Assembly (NCBI GenBank): GCA_026004215.1
Contig: BPIR01000001.1
Span: 896,566 to 960,565, forward strand
Reading direction: 5' to 3'
DNA from: Candidatus Binatia bacterium
GTDB lineage: Bacteria > Desulfobacterota > Binatia > HRBIN30
Length of the DNA: 64,000 bases
Of this stretch, positions 49,065-57,804 are shown piece by piece. The notes beneath the pieces were generated by a model. The model did no database searches. It was not told the origin of the DNA and was given only the letters and a program-made list of their open reading frames with translations. Both the position numbers and the translations under genes were made by a program. Each line of letters starts with the position of its first letter. The stretch's first letter is position 1.

Positions 49065-50939
49065 TCACCGATCCATCGCTTCCCGAGGCCTCGAAGTCGT
49101 TGAAGGCATCGTCGGCCACGTCGGCGCGGACAACACGTTAGCGGATGCCGTGCCGCCGGCGGTGGCCACGGCATCGAACGTACATTCCACCACCGGGCCG
49201 TCGGCCAGCACGGCGAGATCGCCGGCCAACACCAAGCGCACGCGCCCGAATTCCGGTAGCGCAGCGGTCACCTCCTTGGTGCTGCTCACGCCGACAGCGC
49301 GCTGGCAACGGCGGAACGTCAAACGGGTACTGTCGTAAGTGAACTCCAGCGGAGCGATGGTCACCAAGTTACGGCCGATGGCGGCCAACGAGATCGGCAC
49401 AGTCACGGAGTTGCCTGGCGCCACTCGCACCTGGCCGATGGCAATCTGCGGCGGGGGAGGTCCTGTAATGCTGACGGAACCCGACTGCCCCACGGCGGCG
49501 AATTCTTGTTCCGTTGCATCGGCGAGTGTGGCCGACACGAAAGCAATGGTCGTGCTGCCCGAGGCGCTTGCGGCCACGCGGAAGCGGCACTCGACAATCG
49601 GGCCATTGGGGAAGGGCACCAAGTCGCCCGCGACGACGACGCGCAAGAGATCGGTGCCGAGGATGCCGGCGGCCACCGTTTTCCCCGAGCTCACGCCGGC
49701 CGCGCGATCGCAGCCTTCGAAGGTGAGCACACCGGGGTCGAAACGCAATTCCAAAGGCGCCAATGTGACAGTGGAGTTGCCCTTTTGATCCAGCGAAATC
49801 GGTACCACGGCGACGGTACCGGCTGCGGCATCCACGTTCGCCACAGTGATTTCCGGCGGTGTGAACACGGGGGTGGCGGTGGGCGTGGGTGTCGGGCTCG
49901 GCGATGGGGAGAAGGTGGACGTCGCTGTGGGAGACAGGGTCGGGGTTGCCGTGGGCGCTGGCGTTTCCGTGTCTGTCGGGGTTGCCGTGGGCAACGGCGT
50001 TTCGGTTTCCGTCGCCGTCGCCGTCGGCGGCGGCGTTTCCGTAGGCGTGTCGGTCGGACCCGGCGGCGTATGCGTCAGCGTCGGTGTGTGCGTTGCGGTC
50101 GGCGGCGCGGGTGTGGCGGTGCGCGTGACCGTACCGGTTCGTGTGGGCGTGTTCGTAGGCACGCGGGTGAACGTCAGCGTTGGTGTGGCCGTGAGCCCTA
50201 GTGTGGGCGTGAACGTCGGAGGCGCGGTGGCGGTCGCCGTTGCAGGCGAGGTGACACGTGTCGGCGTAGCAATCGGGGCAATGAGGGCGGCCAGCACGCG
50301 CGCATCGTTGCTGGCCTTGCCGGTGGCGTCGTTGGCGGCATCGGAGGCCGCGTTGCCCACCACTGTGCCCGGGATGAGTTTGATCGTGCGATCGATGTTC
50401 ACGAGGTCAGCAGTGCTGTAGGCGCAGAGGTTCGGGCCGGCCGTCAGCAGCACCAAGCGCACCATGGCTTCGGAAAGCGGGTCCACGTCCACGGCGCTCA
50501 CGGTGCTGGTCACGAACGCCCGCAGCGGTCCGGCTACGACCAGGAAGCGGCACGTGTCTTCCGTGGTATTCGGGGGAAGCAGAAGTTCGTACTGGCCCTG
50601 TGCGTTGGTTTCGGTGCGGGCAAACTCCACCTCGGAACCATCGGCTCGGCGCAGCACCAAGCGCACCGTGATGCCCGGACCCACGGGAGAAAACACGCCC
50701 GACAATGCGAGGGCGGAGCGGAACATCGCGTCGTGCAACCGCTGCCACGAGCCTGCGCGCGCCAGGATGCCGTTGGGGGCGCGCACCGTGCCGCGGACGA
50801 ACAGCCCTTGCGGGGGCGGCGGCGGCAAGGTGAAACCGACGCTGGAATCCCCACCACAACCTACCATCGAAACGCTGGCCGCCAGCACGACAGCCACGGC
50901 CAACAAGCTGGTTCCTCTATGTTTGTTCAATTGCACCAT
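49065..50939 (-). CDS. lipoprotein with Thr-Pro linker and cohesin-like domains (scaffold candidate)
   Basis: A 624-residue lipoprotein, starting at MVQLNK after GGGGAG. The lipobox ends at Cys28 (SVSMVGC). Residues 40-190 hold a carboxypeptidase-regulatory-like beta domain (GLFVRGTVRAPNG, TETNAQGQYELLLPP). A Thr-Pro linker covers about residues 235-358. Then two cohesin-like domains follow: the first (about 360-495) has VAVVPISLDQKG, APLELRFDPGVLTFEGC, LLRVVVAGDL and PIVECRFRV; the second (about 497-620) has VTVPISLAAIG, APLEFTYDSTRLTFRRC and RLVLAGDL. The reading frame ends inside the second domain's tail and continues frameshifted downstream. It fits a surface-anchored docking platform for dockerin proteins. 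Confidence 0.8.
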   Translation of the reverse strand: MVQLNKHRGTSLLAVAVVLAASVSMVGCGGDSSVGFTLPPPPPQGLFVRGTVRAPNGILARAGSWQRLHDAMFRSALALSGVFSPVGPGITVRLVLRRADGSEVEFARTETNAQGQYELLLPPNTTEDTCRFLVVAGPLRAFVTSTVSAVDVDPLSEAMVRLVLLTAGPNLCAYSTADLVNIDRTIKLIPGTVVGNAASDAANDATGKASNDARVLAALIAPIATPTRVTSPATATATAPPTFTPTLGLTATPTLTFTRVPTNTPTRTGTVTRTATPAPPTATHTPTLTHTPPGPTDTPTETPPPTATATETETPLPTATPTDTETPAPTATPTLSPTATSTFSPSPSPTPTPTATPVFTPPEITVANVDAAAGTVAVVPISLDQKGNSTVTLAPLELRFDPGVLTFEGCDRAAGVSSGKTVAAGILGTDLLRVVVAGDLVPFPNGPIVECRFRVAASASGSTTIAFVSATLADATEQEFAAVGQSGSVSITGPPPPQIAIGQVRVAPGNSVTVPISLAAIGRNLVTIAPLEFTYDSTRLTFRRCQRAVGVSSTKEVTAALPEFGRVRLVLAGDLAVLADGPVVECTFDAVATAGGTASANVLSAPTWPTMPSTTSRPREAMDR

Positions 50940-51040
50940 GCTCTCCCCTCGAACGGCACGCCAGCGACAAGCGGCAGAGTGCGATCCCAACCTCCCTCAT
51001 ATTCGGCTGCGCGTTGCACGGTGCGCAGCCGCGCTGCCTT

Positions 51041-51070
51041 TGGCTACCACCGTGTTTCGCCGTTGGTCAA
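51041..51070 (-). promoter_or_regulatory. possible promoter for the cohesin lipoprotein gene
   Basis: TTGACC (51070-51065), an 18-base spacer and TAGCCA, 101 bases before the ATG at 50939. Confidence 0.35.
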
Positions 51071-51170
51071 CCCGAAACGACATGCCGCCGTTTAAACACG
51101 ATGTGCAATCGTCTTACAACTGGAAATGCACGCATCGCCACGCCTGCAGGCAATGCCTGGGTAGCGCGCC

Positions 51171-51195
51171 GGGCGACCACAAGGGTCGCCCCTAC
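51171..51195. repeat. single copy of the dispersed 25-base palindrome
   Basis: GGGCGACC and GGTCGCCC arms with the CCTAC end, identical to the copies at 15752 and 15802 and inverted relative to those at 24308-24458. Confidence 0.85.
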
Positions 51196-51344
51196 GGACT
51201 TGGGAAGCCGCGTGCGCTGTTCCCCAATCCGGTGCGGCGCTCGGATACGCTCGGCTCACGCACCGCCGCACAGGAAGACGCCTGGGCGCTGCGCGCTGTA
51301 CCCTCACCCGGGGCCAACGCACCACCCTCTTCCACCCACAGTCC

Positions 51345-51367
51345 CCCCTCTCCCTCTGGGAGAGGGG
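51345..51367. repeat. nested hairpin, REP-like or terminator
   Basis: CCCCTCTCCC and its complement form a 10-bp perfect stem with a 3-base loop. An outer pair, CCCTCACCC (51301) and GGGTGAGGG (51372), flanks it. It lies 33 bases after the stop at 51400 and may end the long minus-strand operon. Confidence 0.6.
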
Positions 51368-51399
51368 ATAAGGGTGAGGGCACACACCGCGCAAAATGT

Positions 51400-51930
51400 T
51401 TACGGCCGTTTTTGCAATCCCGCGCGGGCTTCGCGGTCTGTGGGGCGGTGGATCAGGGCGAACCACTTTTGATCGAGGTGGGTGACGAGTTTTCGATCCG
51501 GCCATACCCACGCGGGCACTGCGCTGGCATCGGTGGGCGGCCCGAACCGCTGCTCCAGCACACGGCGGACGCGCTCTGCGGGGTTTGCGCCCGTGTACAC
51601 CAGAACCATCCACAGCTTGCCGTCCCACATGCGGTACTCCACGTCCACTGGAGCTGGTAAGTCGGCTTCGCGTACGCCCAGGCGCAGGTAACGTTGCACC
51701 CGCGGGTCGTTGAACGGCGCCGTCAGGGGCGTGGCCAACTGCATGTCGGGGTAAAGCTGCCGCAGCTCCTGCAGCGGCATGCCCAAGCGTTCCCGGCCCC
51801 AGCCTTGGGGAGACGCCGGAGCGGCAGCCGGCCCGAGTCGAGACTCAGACCGGCCGCTCGCTGCCGGCTCCGCCACCACGACCTCTGCCACCAGCGCTGC
51901 GCCCACCACCCAGGTCCACATCGGCCACAC
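51400..51930 (-). CDS. exported protein of unknown function, last gene of the exporter operon
   Basis: A 176-residue protein with a signal peptide (residues 1-20) and a Ser/Ala/Pro-rich linker. The mature part starts QGWGRERLGMPLQELRQLYPD, then PAPVDVEYRMWDGKLWMVLVYTG and NPAERVRRVLEQRFGPPTD, a compact alpha/beta pattern. Two starts are possible: a GTG at 51930 and an ATG at 51921, which has a better-placed AGGTG. It follows the DUF4340 gene by 18 bases. Family not recognised. Confidence 0.6.
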   Translation of the reverse strand: MWPMWTWVVGAALVAEVVVAEPAASGRSESRLGPAAAPASPQGWGRERLGMPLQELRQLYPDMQLATPLTAPFNDPRVQRYLRLGVREADLPAPVDVEYRMWDGKLWMVLVYTGANPAERVRRVLEQRFGPPTDASAVPAWVWPDRKLVTHLDQKWFALIHRPTDREARAGLQKRP

Positions 51931-51948
51931 CTAACTAGGCAACCAAAT

Positions 51949-52524
51949 TCACGGGTCTTTGTCCAGTGGCCGGCCGGCAAGCAGCTCGGCATAGTACCAA
52001 GCTTGCGCGCCTGCCAGCGCCACTTGCACGGCGCCATCCATGCGCGCATAGCGCCCCGTGCCCGTGGGATTCGGGCGCCCGAACGCCACGCGATGGAGCT
52101 GCCTTCCCTGCGCATCCTCGAGCAAAACCACAACCCGCGGTTCGGCTACGCCAAACTCCGCCCAGCGCGAGGGTTCCTCGGTAACCACGGGCCAGGGGGT
52201 ACACGGCGCCAGTGTTTCCGCAAAGGCGCGGACGAGATCCCGCGGCACCGCTTCGGTTCCGCGTCGCCAGCCCTGCCCATGTTTCTCGACGACCACGCGG
52301 CTCCCTCCCGCCTCGATGATCACGCGCAGGATTTGCTCGCTCCACGATGCACAGCCGGCACTGCCGGCCCTGGCGGCCGGAGCGACGTCCGGCCGCGACG
52401 CTGGGCGCACGGGTCCGAAGCGGTCGACCGCCAGCAACATCCCCAAGAGCGCCCACCACGAGGCGACACGCCGCCACCAGCGGCGCCGCCAGTCGAGATG
52501 CGTTCTGGGCCACAGCCACCTCAT
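51949..52524 (-). CDS. DUF4340-like protein
   Basis: A 191-residue protein beginning MRWLWPRTHLDW with one N-terminal helix (SWWALLGMLLAVDRF). The rest is strand-rich: QILRVIIEAGGSRVVVEKHGQG, EPRVVVLLEDAQGRQLHRVAFG and RMDGAVQVAL. DUF4340 proteins normally follow GldG in ABC-2 operons, and that is its position here. It is much shorter than usual, only one repeat unit. The gene lies 11 bases after the GldG-like stop. Confidence 0.7.
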   Translation of the reverse strand: MRWLWPRTHLDWRRRWWRRVASWWALLGMLLAVDRFGPVRPASRPDVAPAARAGSAGCASWSEQILRVIIEAGGSRVVVEKHGQGWRRGTEAVPRDLVRAFAETLAPCTPWPVVTEEPSRWAEFGVAEPRVVVLLEDAQGRQLHRVAFGRPNPTGTGRYARMDGAVQVALAGAQAWYYAELLAGRPLDKDP

Positions 52525-52535
52525 ACCGGCTACCC

Positions 52536-53828
52536 TTATCGGCGCTGCCGGCGCCACCAAAAGACTGCACCGCACAGCGCCAACAGTGCCGGCTCGCCCA
52601 CAGCAAAGGCCCACAACATCTTCTCGGCTTGCGATGCGGTGAGGAAAAACACCTGCACGCCGGGGGTTCGCAACGGCACGCGCGGCCCAGACCACACGTG
52701 CTCGTCGGCCAGCCAATTCGCCGCATTCAAGAGAAAGTCGCGATTGCCGGCGTAGTCCAGAAAAAAATCCGTTGCCCAGTCGGCATCGCCCACCACCACA
52801 AAGCGCCCGCGTTTCCCGCGCTGCCCCGCCACTGCCAGGGGGAACGGTGCGTCGGCGTCGCCACGCACTTCCTCCTTGCCGTGTTCGTGCACTTCGAGCC
52901 GTGCCGACTGCGAGGAAAACAGGAGCGTCCAGCCGCCCTGGTTGCCAGCGGTGCCGGTTAGGTCCACCGGCGTGGATTGGGAGAGAAGCAGCGGTTTTTG
53001 CAAGGCCGCCGTAATCGGGTGATCCGCCGCCAGGCCGGGAGCCAACACGGTATAGGGATCGCCCGCCGCCAGACGAGCGCGCGCATCGATCAACGTTCCG
53101 CCCGGCAAATGCACTGCGAGTTCGGCAGCGAGCCATTGACAAAGCCGTGGCGCCACCGAGCAGGTGTTCGGCTCCAATGCCAGCAAGAGTGCGTTCCCTT
53201 CGGCCCACGCTGTTGCCAGCCACGGGAGGAAGGCATCGTTGGGATCGAGCGCCAGCAAGACGTAGCGAGAACGAGGGAGCGCCGCCGTCGCTTCGATGTC
53301 TTCTGCGCGGAAGCCCTCGGCGCGCAAGGCCTCCAAGGCGCGGCGGTGCTCGCGAGTGGCGGACGAACCGGAGGTCAGAAACACATGCGGGTGGGTGGTA
53401 CGCACTGCGGCAGCTACCGAGGCGAGCACTGCGGGAAGGCGCGGGCTGACGAGCACGGCGCGCCCCTGCGCGGTTTCCACGACCACAGCCGGCGCTGCGT
53501 CCACGCCATAGCGGCGGGCGCGCGTCGGCTCGCGATCGATATCGAAAACCTCCACCGTAACTGCCGGCGAGTGGCGCGCCAGTTCCGGCAGCCAGAGCCG
53601 CAACCCGGCCGCGTCGGCAATGCCCGAGCGCACGAAAGCCACGAGGTGCACGGGTTCGGTGATTTGCTCCACGAACGCGCGTGCTTCCGCCGGCAGTGTG
53701 TAGCGGGCGTCGGGGTTGGAATCCCACTGCCAGTGGGCACGCTCGCACCAGCGCACGAGCACGGACAAGATTCCCGCCACGGCAACGATTTCGAGAATAG
53801 CGGCCAGCCAGCCTTCCCAGCGACTCAT
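52536..53828 (-). CDS. GldG-like ABC transporter auxiliary protein
   Basis: A 430-residue protein with a membrane helix at each end (residues 8-27 and about 405-422) and a large periplasmic domain between. TLPAEARAFVEQITEPVHLVAFV, HVFLTSGSSATREH, YVLLALDPNDAFLPW and RGRFVVVGDADWATD fit the GldG/ABC_transp_aux family. The start at MSRWEG is chosen just after the permease stop. It works with the ABC-2 permease, but the cognate ATPase is not present in this operon. Confidence 0.8.
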   Translation of the reverse strand: MSRWEGWLAAILEIVAVAGILSVLVRWCERAHWQWDSNPDARYTLPAEARAFVEQITEPVHLVAFVRSGIADAAGLRLWLPELARHSPAVTVEVFDIDREPTRARRYGVDAAPAVVVETAQGRAVLVSPRLPAVLASVAAAVRTTHPHVFLTSGSSATREHRRALEALRAEGFRAEDIEATAALPRSRYVLLALDPNDAFLPWLATAWAEGNALLLALEPNTCSVAPRLCQWLAAELAVHLPGGTLIDARARLAAGDPYTVLAPGLAADHPITAALQKPLLLSQSTPVDLTGTAGNQGGWTLLFSSQSARLEVHEHGKEEVRGDADAPFPLAVAGQRGKRGRFVVVGDADWATDFFLDYAGNRDFLLNAANWLADEHVWSGPRVPLRTPGVQVFFLTASQAEKMLWAFAVGEPALLALCGAVFWWRRQRR

Positions 53829-53837
53829 GAGCAGCAA

Positions 53838-54593
53838 CTACTTCCCGCGCCAGCGCCGGGCCCCGAGCACCAGCCCGGCGAGGCACAGAAAAAACGCGGT
53901 GCAAGCGAGGAAATACGCGGCATCGCCGGAGCGGACCACTCCCCGCGCAAACCACTCGAAGCGATCGAACAGCGACACTTCGCGCAGCACTCGCATCCAC
54001 GGTTCGCCGGCTGCGGCTTCGTTCCACGTCACGAGCCAGGCGAGCACGAGCAGCCCATAGGTTGCGGCGGCAGCGATCACTTGGCTCGACGTGCACGCGG
54101 AAAAACAGACGCCTGCGGCCACGAACGCACTCGCCAACAGCACCAAGCCGAGAAAGCCGGCCATCGCGGGTTGCCACGGAAAGGCGGCCAAGCCGTGCAA
54201 GGCCACGAGGAACGGCAGCAGCAGCCCCAGGATGACTTCCACCACGAGCAGCGCCGCTAGCCATTTCGCCAATACCAGTTGCGCATCGCCCAGCGGCAAG
54301 GTCAGCAGCAGCTCCAGCGTTCCGGTCCTGCGTTCTTCGGCAAACGACCGCATGGTCAAGAGCGGGCACATGAGCAAGAGGACGGTGGAGACGGAGTACG
54401 GAGCCCCAGCCAAAAAGGAAAACCAAAAATTCCCTAAGATATCCCAGCCGAAACCAAACTGGCTGTACACGATCAGGCGGGTGTAAAAGAAAAACCCGCA
54501 CAGACCGACGAAAACGGCGGCCACCACGTAGGTCAGCGGCGACACCGCGTACAGATACAGCTCTTTGCGCAATAGGGTCAGCAACGTGCCCAT
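53838..54593 (-). CDS. ABC-2 type permease (GldF-like)
   Basis: A 251-residue membrane protein with six or seven helices, starting at MGTLLTLLRKELYLY. The hallmark MRSFAEERRTGTLELLLTLPL lies between helices 2 and 3, as in ABC-2 permeases of the gliding-motility/Nos type. Helices such as AVFVGLCGFFFYTRLIVY and GFLGLVLLASAFVAAGVCF follow. It probably exports or flips a substrate together with the GldG-like and DUF4340 proteins. The ATPase must come from elsewhere in the genome. Confidence 0.87.
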   Translation of the reverse strand: MGTLLTLLRKELYLYAVSPLTYVVAAVFVGLCGFFFYTRLIVYSQFGFGWDILGNFWFSFLAGAPYSVSTVLLLMCPLLTMRSFAEERRTGTLELLLTLPLGDAQLVLAKWLAALLVVEVILGLLLPFLVALHGLAAFPWQPAMAGFLGLVLLASAFVAAGVCFSACTSSQVIAAAATYGLLVLAWLVTWNEAAAGEPWMRVLREVSLFDRFEWFARGVVRSGDAAYFLACTAFFLCLAGLVLGARRWRGK

Positions 54594-54654
54594 GGCCGCC
54601 CGGCAACGAGAGGCAGGGGGCTTCGCCGAGGAATCGAACCACCGACGGCGCGAT

Positions 54655-54927
54655 TCACACCCAACCAAGGAAGCGCAGCGCTACCGCACTCGCGGCGCCA
54701 ATGGCTAGTCCCCATTGGAGGTCGTTGTACAGCAGGAATTCCGGGCCCCGGTATTTTTCGCTCACGTACGCGCGCACGAGCAACAGCCCGGCGAGCACGG
54801 CGAGCGCGGCCACGAGCCCGGGCACCGGCTCCTGGCCGCGAGCGCGCGCAATTTCTTGCGACATCGCAAACAGCGCCGGAACCGAAGCGCCAATGGCTAC
54901 AATGCGCAGGGCACGCAACCTTCGCAC
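54655..54927 (-). CDS. small membrane protein, unknown
   Basis: A 90-residue protein with about three hydrophobic segments (RIVAIGASVPALFAM, LVAALAVLAGLLLVRAYV, and a C-terminal GAASAVALRFLGW). It starts with GTG directly after the previous stop, and GAGGAGG lies 6 bases upstream. EKYRGPEFLLYNDLQWG links the last two helices. No family recognised; tight packing within the exporter operon supports a real gene. Confidence 0.6.
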   Translation of the reverse strand: MRRLRALRIVAIGASVPALFAMSQEIARARGQEPVPGLVAALAVLAGLLLVRAYVSEKYRGPEFLLYNDLQWGLAIGAASAVALRFLGWV

Positions 54928-55116
54928 TCATGCCTCCTCGCTGTTCGAGTGCTGGCGCGCTCGGGCCAAAATCTCCTGCGCCTCGGGGTCTCCCGCGGCT
55001 GCGCGCCGCTTCCAGCGGCGCTGGCGCCACGGCTTGGCAATGAATTCGTCGAACAAAATCAAGGCCACGCTGTATCCGAGCACGATGGCCAGGGCCACAC
55101 CCAGCGACCAGCGCAT
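54928..55116 (-). CDS. small membrane protein with basic tail, unknown
   Basis: A 62-residue protein: one helix (SLGVALAIVLGYSVALILF), then a strongly basic stretch (KPWRQRRWKRRAAAGDPEAQE) and an acidic end. It lies 9 bases after the exporter stop and touches the following gene with no gap. Probably an accessory subunit or assembly factor; no family recognised. Confidence 0.6.
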   Translation of the reverse strand: MRWSLGVALAIVLGYSVALILFDEFIAKPWRQRRWKRRAAAGDPEAQEILARARQHSNSEEA

Positions 55117-55125
55117 GGTCCCTCC

Positions 55126-57786
55126 TCACTCCCCTGCGGCCGGGGGCGCATAGCGGGTCAGAAACCGCGGCCGTAACCATACAAGCAGCACGGGCAGCAA
55201 CGTCACGGAGCCAATGTAACTGATCGCCATCCACAAGGCCAACAGAGACCCCATCTCGGCGTTGAACCGGATGTTGGAGATGGACCACAGGGCGGTCACC
55301 AACGTCATGGACAGCGCCGTAAACGTCACCGCTTTGCCCGAGGTCAGCAAAGCGTTCCGCACCGCAGTTTCCACCGAACCACCCGTGCGCATTTCCTCGA
55401 TCGCGCGGCTGACGATGTACAATCCGTAGTCGATCCCGAAGCCCACACCCACCGTCACCAGCGGCAAGGTATGGATGTTAATGCCGATGTTGCGCGCGGC
55501 CATGTACGCATTCACGAGCAAGTTGGCCATCATCAGTGGAATCAACAAAAACAGGGGCGCAGCAAACGAGCGATAGGTGAACAACACGATGACGTACATG
55601 GTGCCGAAGCCGAGCAAGTTCATCAGCACGTCGTTGCGCAGCAACTCTTCGTTGGCGGCGGCGAGCACGCCGATCAGCCCGCCGGCCAGCTTGAACACCG
55701 CCTTCCACGGCGCCACCACAGTTTCCTCCGCCGCGGCACCGGGCCGTTCCAGGGCGAATTCGATAAGACTCGCGTTCGCTGTTTCCCGGGTCAACGCGCG
55801 TTCGAAGCTGGTCAAATCCCCCACTTCGGTTCGGCCCACCCGGGCAATGCGGTCGCCGGCACGGAATGGCCCTTCTCCGGCATGTTCCGCAGAGGAGACG
55901 ATCCAGGATGGCCCGGCTTTTTCCCAGCGGACGTTCGGGTCCACGGCGGCAACGAAAGTTCGGCCGTCGCGTTCTTCCACCCGAATGCCCAGGTCTTCGA
56001 GCTGGCCGTCGAAGATGAACTGCTTGCAGCGGCGAATGATGCGGCGGATGTTCTCGCCTTTGTGGTCCTTGCAAAAAAACGTCACGTGCGCGGTAGTGTA
56101 GCTAGGGTCGACGTACTTCGCGGTTTCGCTCGGCGGCGAGCCGGAAAAGTAAATGAAGAACAAACCGCCCACATCCACCCAGTTGTTGGGAATGACGCCC
56201 CACTTCGGTTCGAGCTCGTGAAACACGGAGTTCACGGCGCGGATGATATCCGCCAGAGAAAAGCTGTAGCCCACGCTCGGGTCGCGCTCCAACGTGCGCT
56301 GGAAGCGCTCCATGCGCCGCAAGGTGGCGGGGTCTTTCATCGCATCCCGATCGAGCCCCTCGGCGACCACGATCAGCGGCTCGACACCCCCGAACTTGTC
56401 TTGGATGCGCTGGTGCGCGACGTTGTAGGGCGAATCGGGCCAAAGCAAGGGCGAAGCGGAGGTGGGGTCGCCGACGATCAGTCCGCGCACGAAGTACGCG
56501 CCGACGAGTGAGGCGGCAGCCCAGGCCCCCAGCACCACGAATCGCCCGCGGCGGCCCAGCACAGCCGCGACAGCGGCCGACACCGCTCGCCGGAAGATGC
56601 CACGATCGCGCACGAGGACAATCTCGGGTTCCGGGGCCTTGAGGTAGTAATATACGATGGGGTTCAGCAACAGCTCGGAAATCGTGATCGCGAAGATCCA
56701 GAACGACGCGGTGACGGCGAGCTTTTGCAACATGACGACCGGCACGAGCAAGATCACGAGCACGCCCAAAGCATCGGTCGTGATACCGGAAAACGTGGGT
56801 ACGAAGAGTTCGGCAAAGGCAGCGACAATGGCGCGGCGCTTGTTCCATTGGTGGCGCTCGAACTCTTCGTAGTAGCGGTCGTGCATTTGCACGGAGTGGC
56901 TCACCGCTCGGGCCGTGATGAGAAACGGCATGACCAACATGAGCGGGTCGAGGGCGAAGCCGATCAAATAAATAAAACCGAGGCCCCACAATGCGGCAAT
57001 CACGCCCGTGATCGTCGGCCGCAGGGCTCCCCGCCAATCGTGAAAGTACAGCCACCGCAGAAGCCATTCGATGCAGTACGCCAGCACGAACACGAGCAGC
57101 ACATCACCGGCGTAGTGATACACCCAGCCGTAGAGGCGCGGCTCGCCAGCGACGTAAATTTCCGTATTGGCGTCGCGAAACGGGGCGATGACCCGCTCGT
57201 TGACCTCTTCGAAGATGCGGCGGTAATCGAGGCGCCCTTCGATGAAGTTGGCGCGAATGAGGGCCGCCTTGTCGTCGAGCGAGACGAGGATGCCGTAAAT
57301 GTTCTCGGCGTTATGCACGATGCGACGGATTTCGTTGGCTTGCTCTTGGCTTTTCACTTCCCCGAGCATCACTGGAGTGGCACGCATGGTGCCGCCTGCG
57401 GCCACTTTGAGGTAGCGTACGGTGCGGTGGGCGATGGACTCGATCTGGTTGTGGTTCACGCCGTAAACGGTGTCCATCGCTTCGGTCATGCGCCAAATTT
57501 TGTTCAAGGTCTCTGGGGTAAAAATGGTGCCTTCTTTGACTTCCACCATGACCATGATGTTGTTGGCGCCGCCAAAGGTGTGCGCGAAGCGATTGTGAAT
57601 TTTGATGTAGGGATGGGTTTGGGGCAGGAGTTCACCAAAGCTGGTGACGAGCTCGAGGCGGAACGCGCAGTAGGCAAAGAACGCGGTGACCAGGACCACG
57701 CCCATGGTCACGGGTAAACGATAGTCAATGAGCCGTTCCCCCAGCCAGTAAAGAAGCCGTTTCTCTTCTGCGATGCGATGTTCCAC
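55126..57786 (-). CDS. RND/MMPL-type exporter with PDZ-like insert
   Basis: An 886-residue membrane protein of the RND superfamily, with two blocks of about six helices and two large periplasmic loops. The sterol-sensing-like helices read LMLVMPFLITARAVSHSVQ in the first half and LVTVGVGFGIDYGLYIVSRAIEE in the second. Just before the second helix block is a short PDZ-like element (GPFRAGDRIARVGRTEVGDLTSFERAL). It starts with GTG, preceded by AAGGGA. The YCF48-like lipoprotein upstream and small proteins downstream are probably partners. It may move lipids or hydrophobic molecules; the substrate is unknown. Confidence 0.87.
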   Translation of the reverse strand: MEHRIAEEKRLLYWLGERLIDYRLPVTMGVVLVTAFFAYCAFRLELVTSFGELLPQTHPYIKIHNRFAHTFGGANNIMVMVEVKEGTIFTPETLNKIWRMTEAMDTVYGVNHNQIESIAHRTVRYLKVAAGGTMRATPVMLGEVKSQEQANEIRRIVHNAENIYGILVSLDDKAALIRANFIEGRLDYRRIFEEVNERVIAPFRDANTEIYVAGEPRLYGWVYHYAGDVLLVFVLAYCIEWLLRWLYFHDWRGALRPTITGVIAALWGLGFIYLIGFALDPLMLVMPFLITARAVSHSVQMHDRYYEEFERHQWNKRRAIVAAFAELFVPTFSGITTDALGVLVILLVPVVMLQKLAVTASFWIFAITISELLLNPIVYYYLKAPEPEIVLVRDRGIFRRAVSAAVAAVLGRRGRFVVLGAWAAASLVGAYFVRGLIVGDPTSASPLLWPDSPYNVAHQRIQDKFGGVEPLIVVAEGLDRDAMKDPATLRRMERFQRTLERDPSVGYSFSLADIIRAVNSVFHELEPKWGVIPNNWVDVGGLFFIYFSGSPPSETAKYVDPSYTTAHVTFFCKDHKGENIRRIIRRCKQFIFDGQLEDLGIRVEERDGRTFVAAVDPNVRWEKAGPSWIVSSAEHAGEGPFRAGDRIARVGRTEVGDLTSFERALTRETANASLIEFALERPGAAAEETVVAPWKAVFKLAGGLIGVLAAANEELLRNDVLMNLLGFGTMYVIVLFTYRSFAAPLFLLIPLMMANLLVNAYMAARNIGINIHTLPLVTVGVGFGIDYGLYIVSRAIEEMRTGGSVETAVRNALLTSGKAVTFTALSMTLVTALWSISNIRFNAEMGSLLALWMAISYIGSVTLLPVLLVWLRPRFLTRYAPPAAGE

Positions 57787-57804
57787 AGTCTGGTCCCTTG
57801 CGTT

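Larger units (their letters stand above)
50940..51399. other. gene-free stretch with promoter and dispersed repeats
   Basis: About 460 bases. It holds the promoter at 51041-51070, a copy of the 25-base palindrome at 51171-51195, and the hairpin at 51345-51367. No coding region is seen. Confidence 0.5.

Noticed and set aside
46292-50939. Calling the cohesin/dockerin set a cellulosome
   Set aside because: No glycoside hydrolase, carbohydrate-binding module or S-layer anchor is seen in the window.
51949-54642. A single 897-codon minus-strand frame covering the DUF4340, GldG-like and permease genes
   Set aside because: Only its last 191 codons look like protein; the rest is Arg/Ala-rich shadow of well-matched genes in other frames.
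54600-54670. tRNA-like T-loop (GGTTCGATTC) near the permease start
   Set aside because: The flanking stem does not pair and no anticodon arm or acceptor is present.
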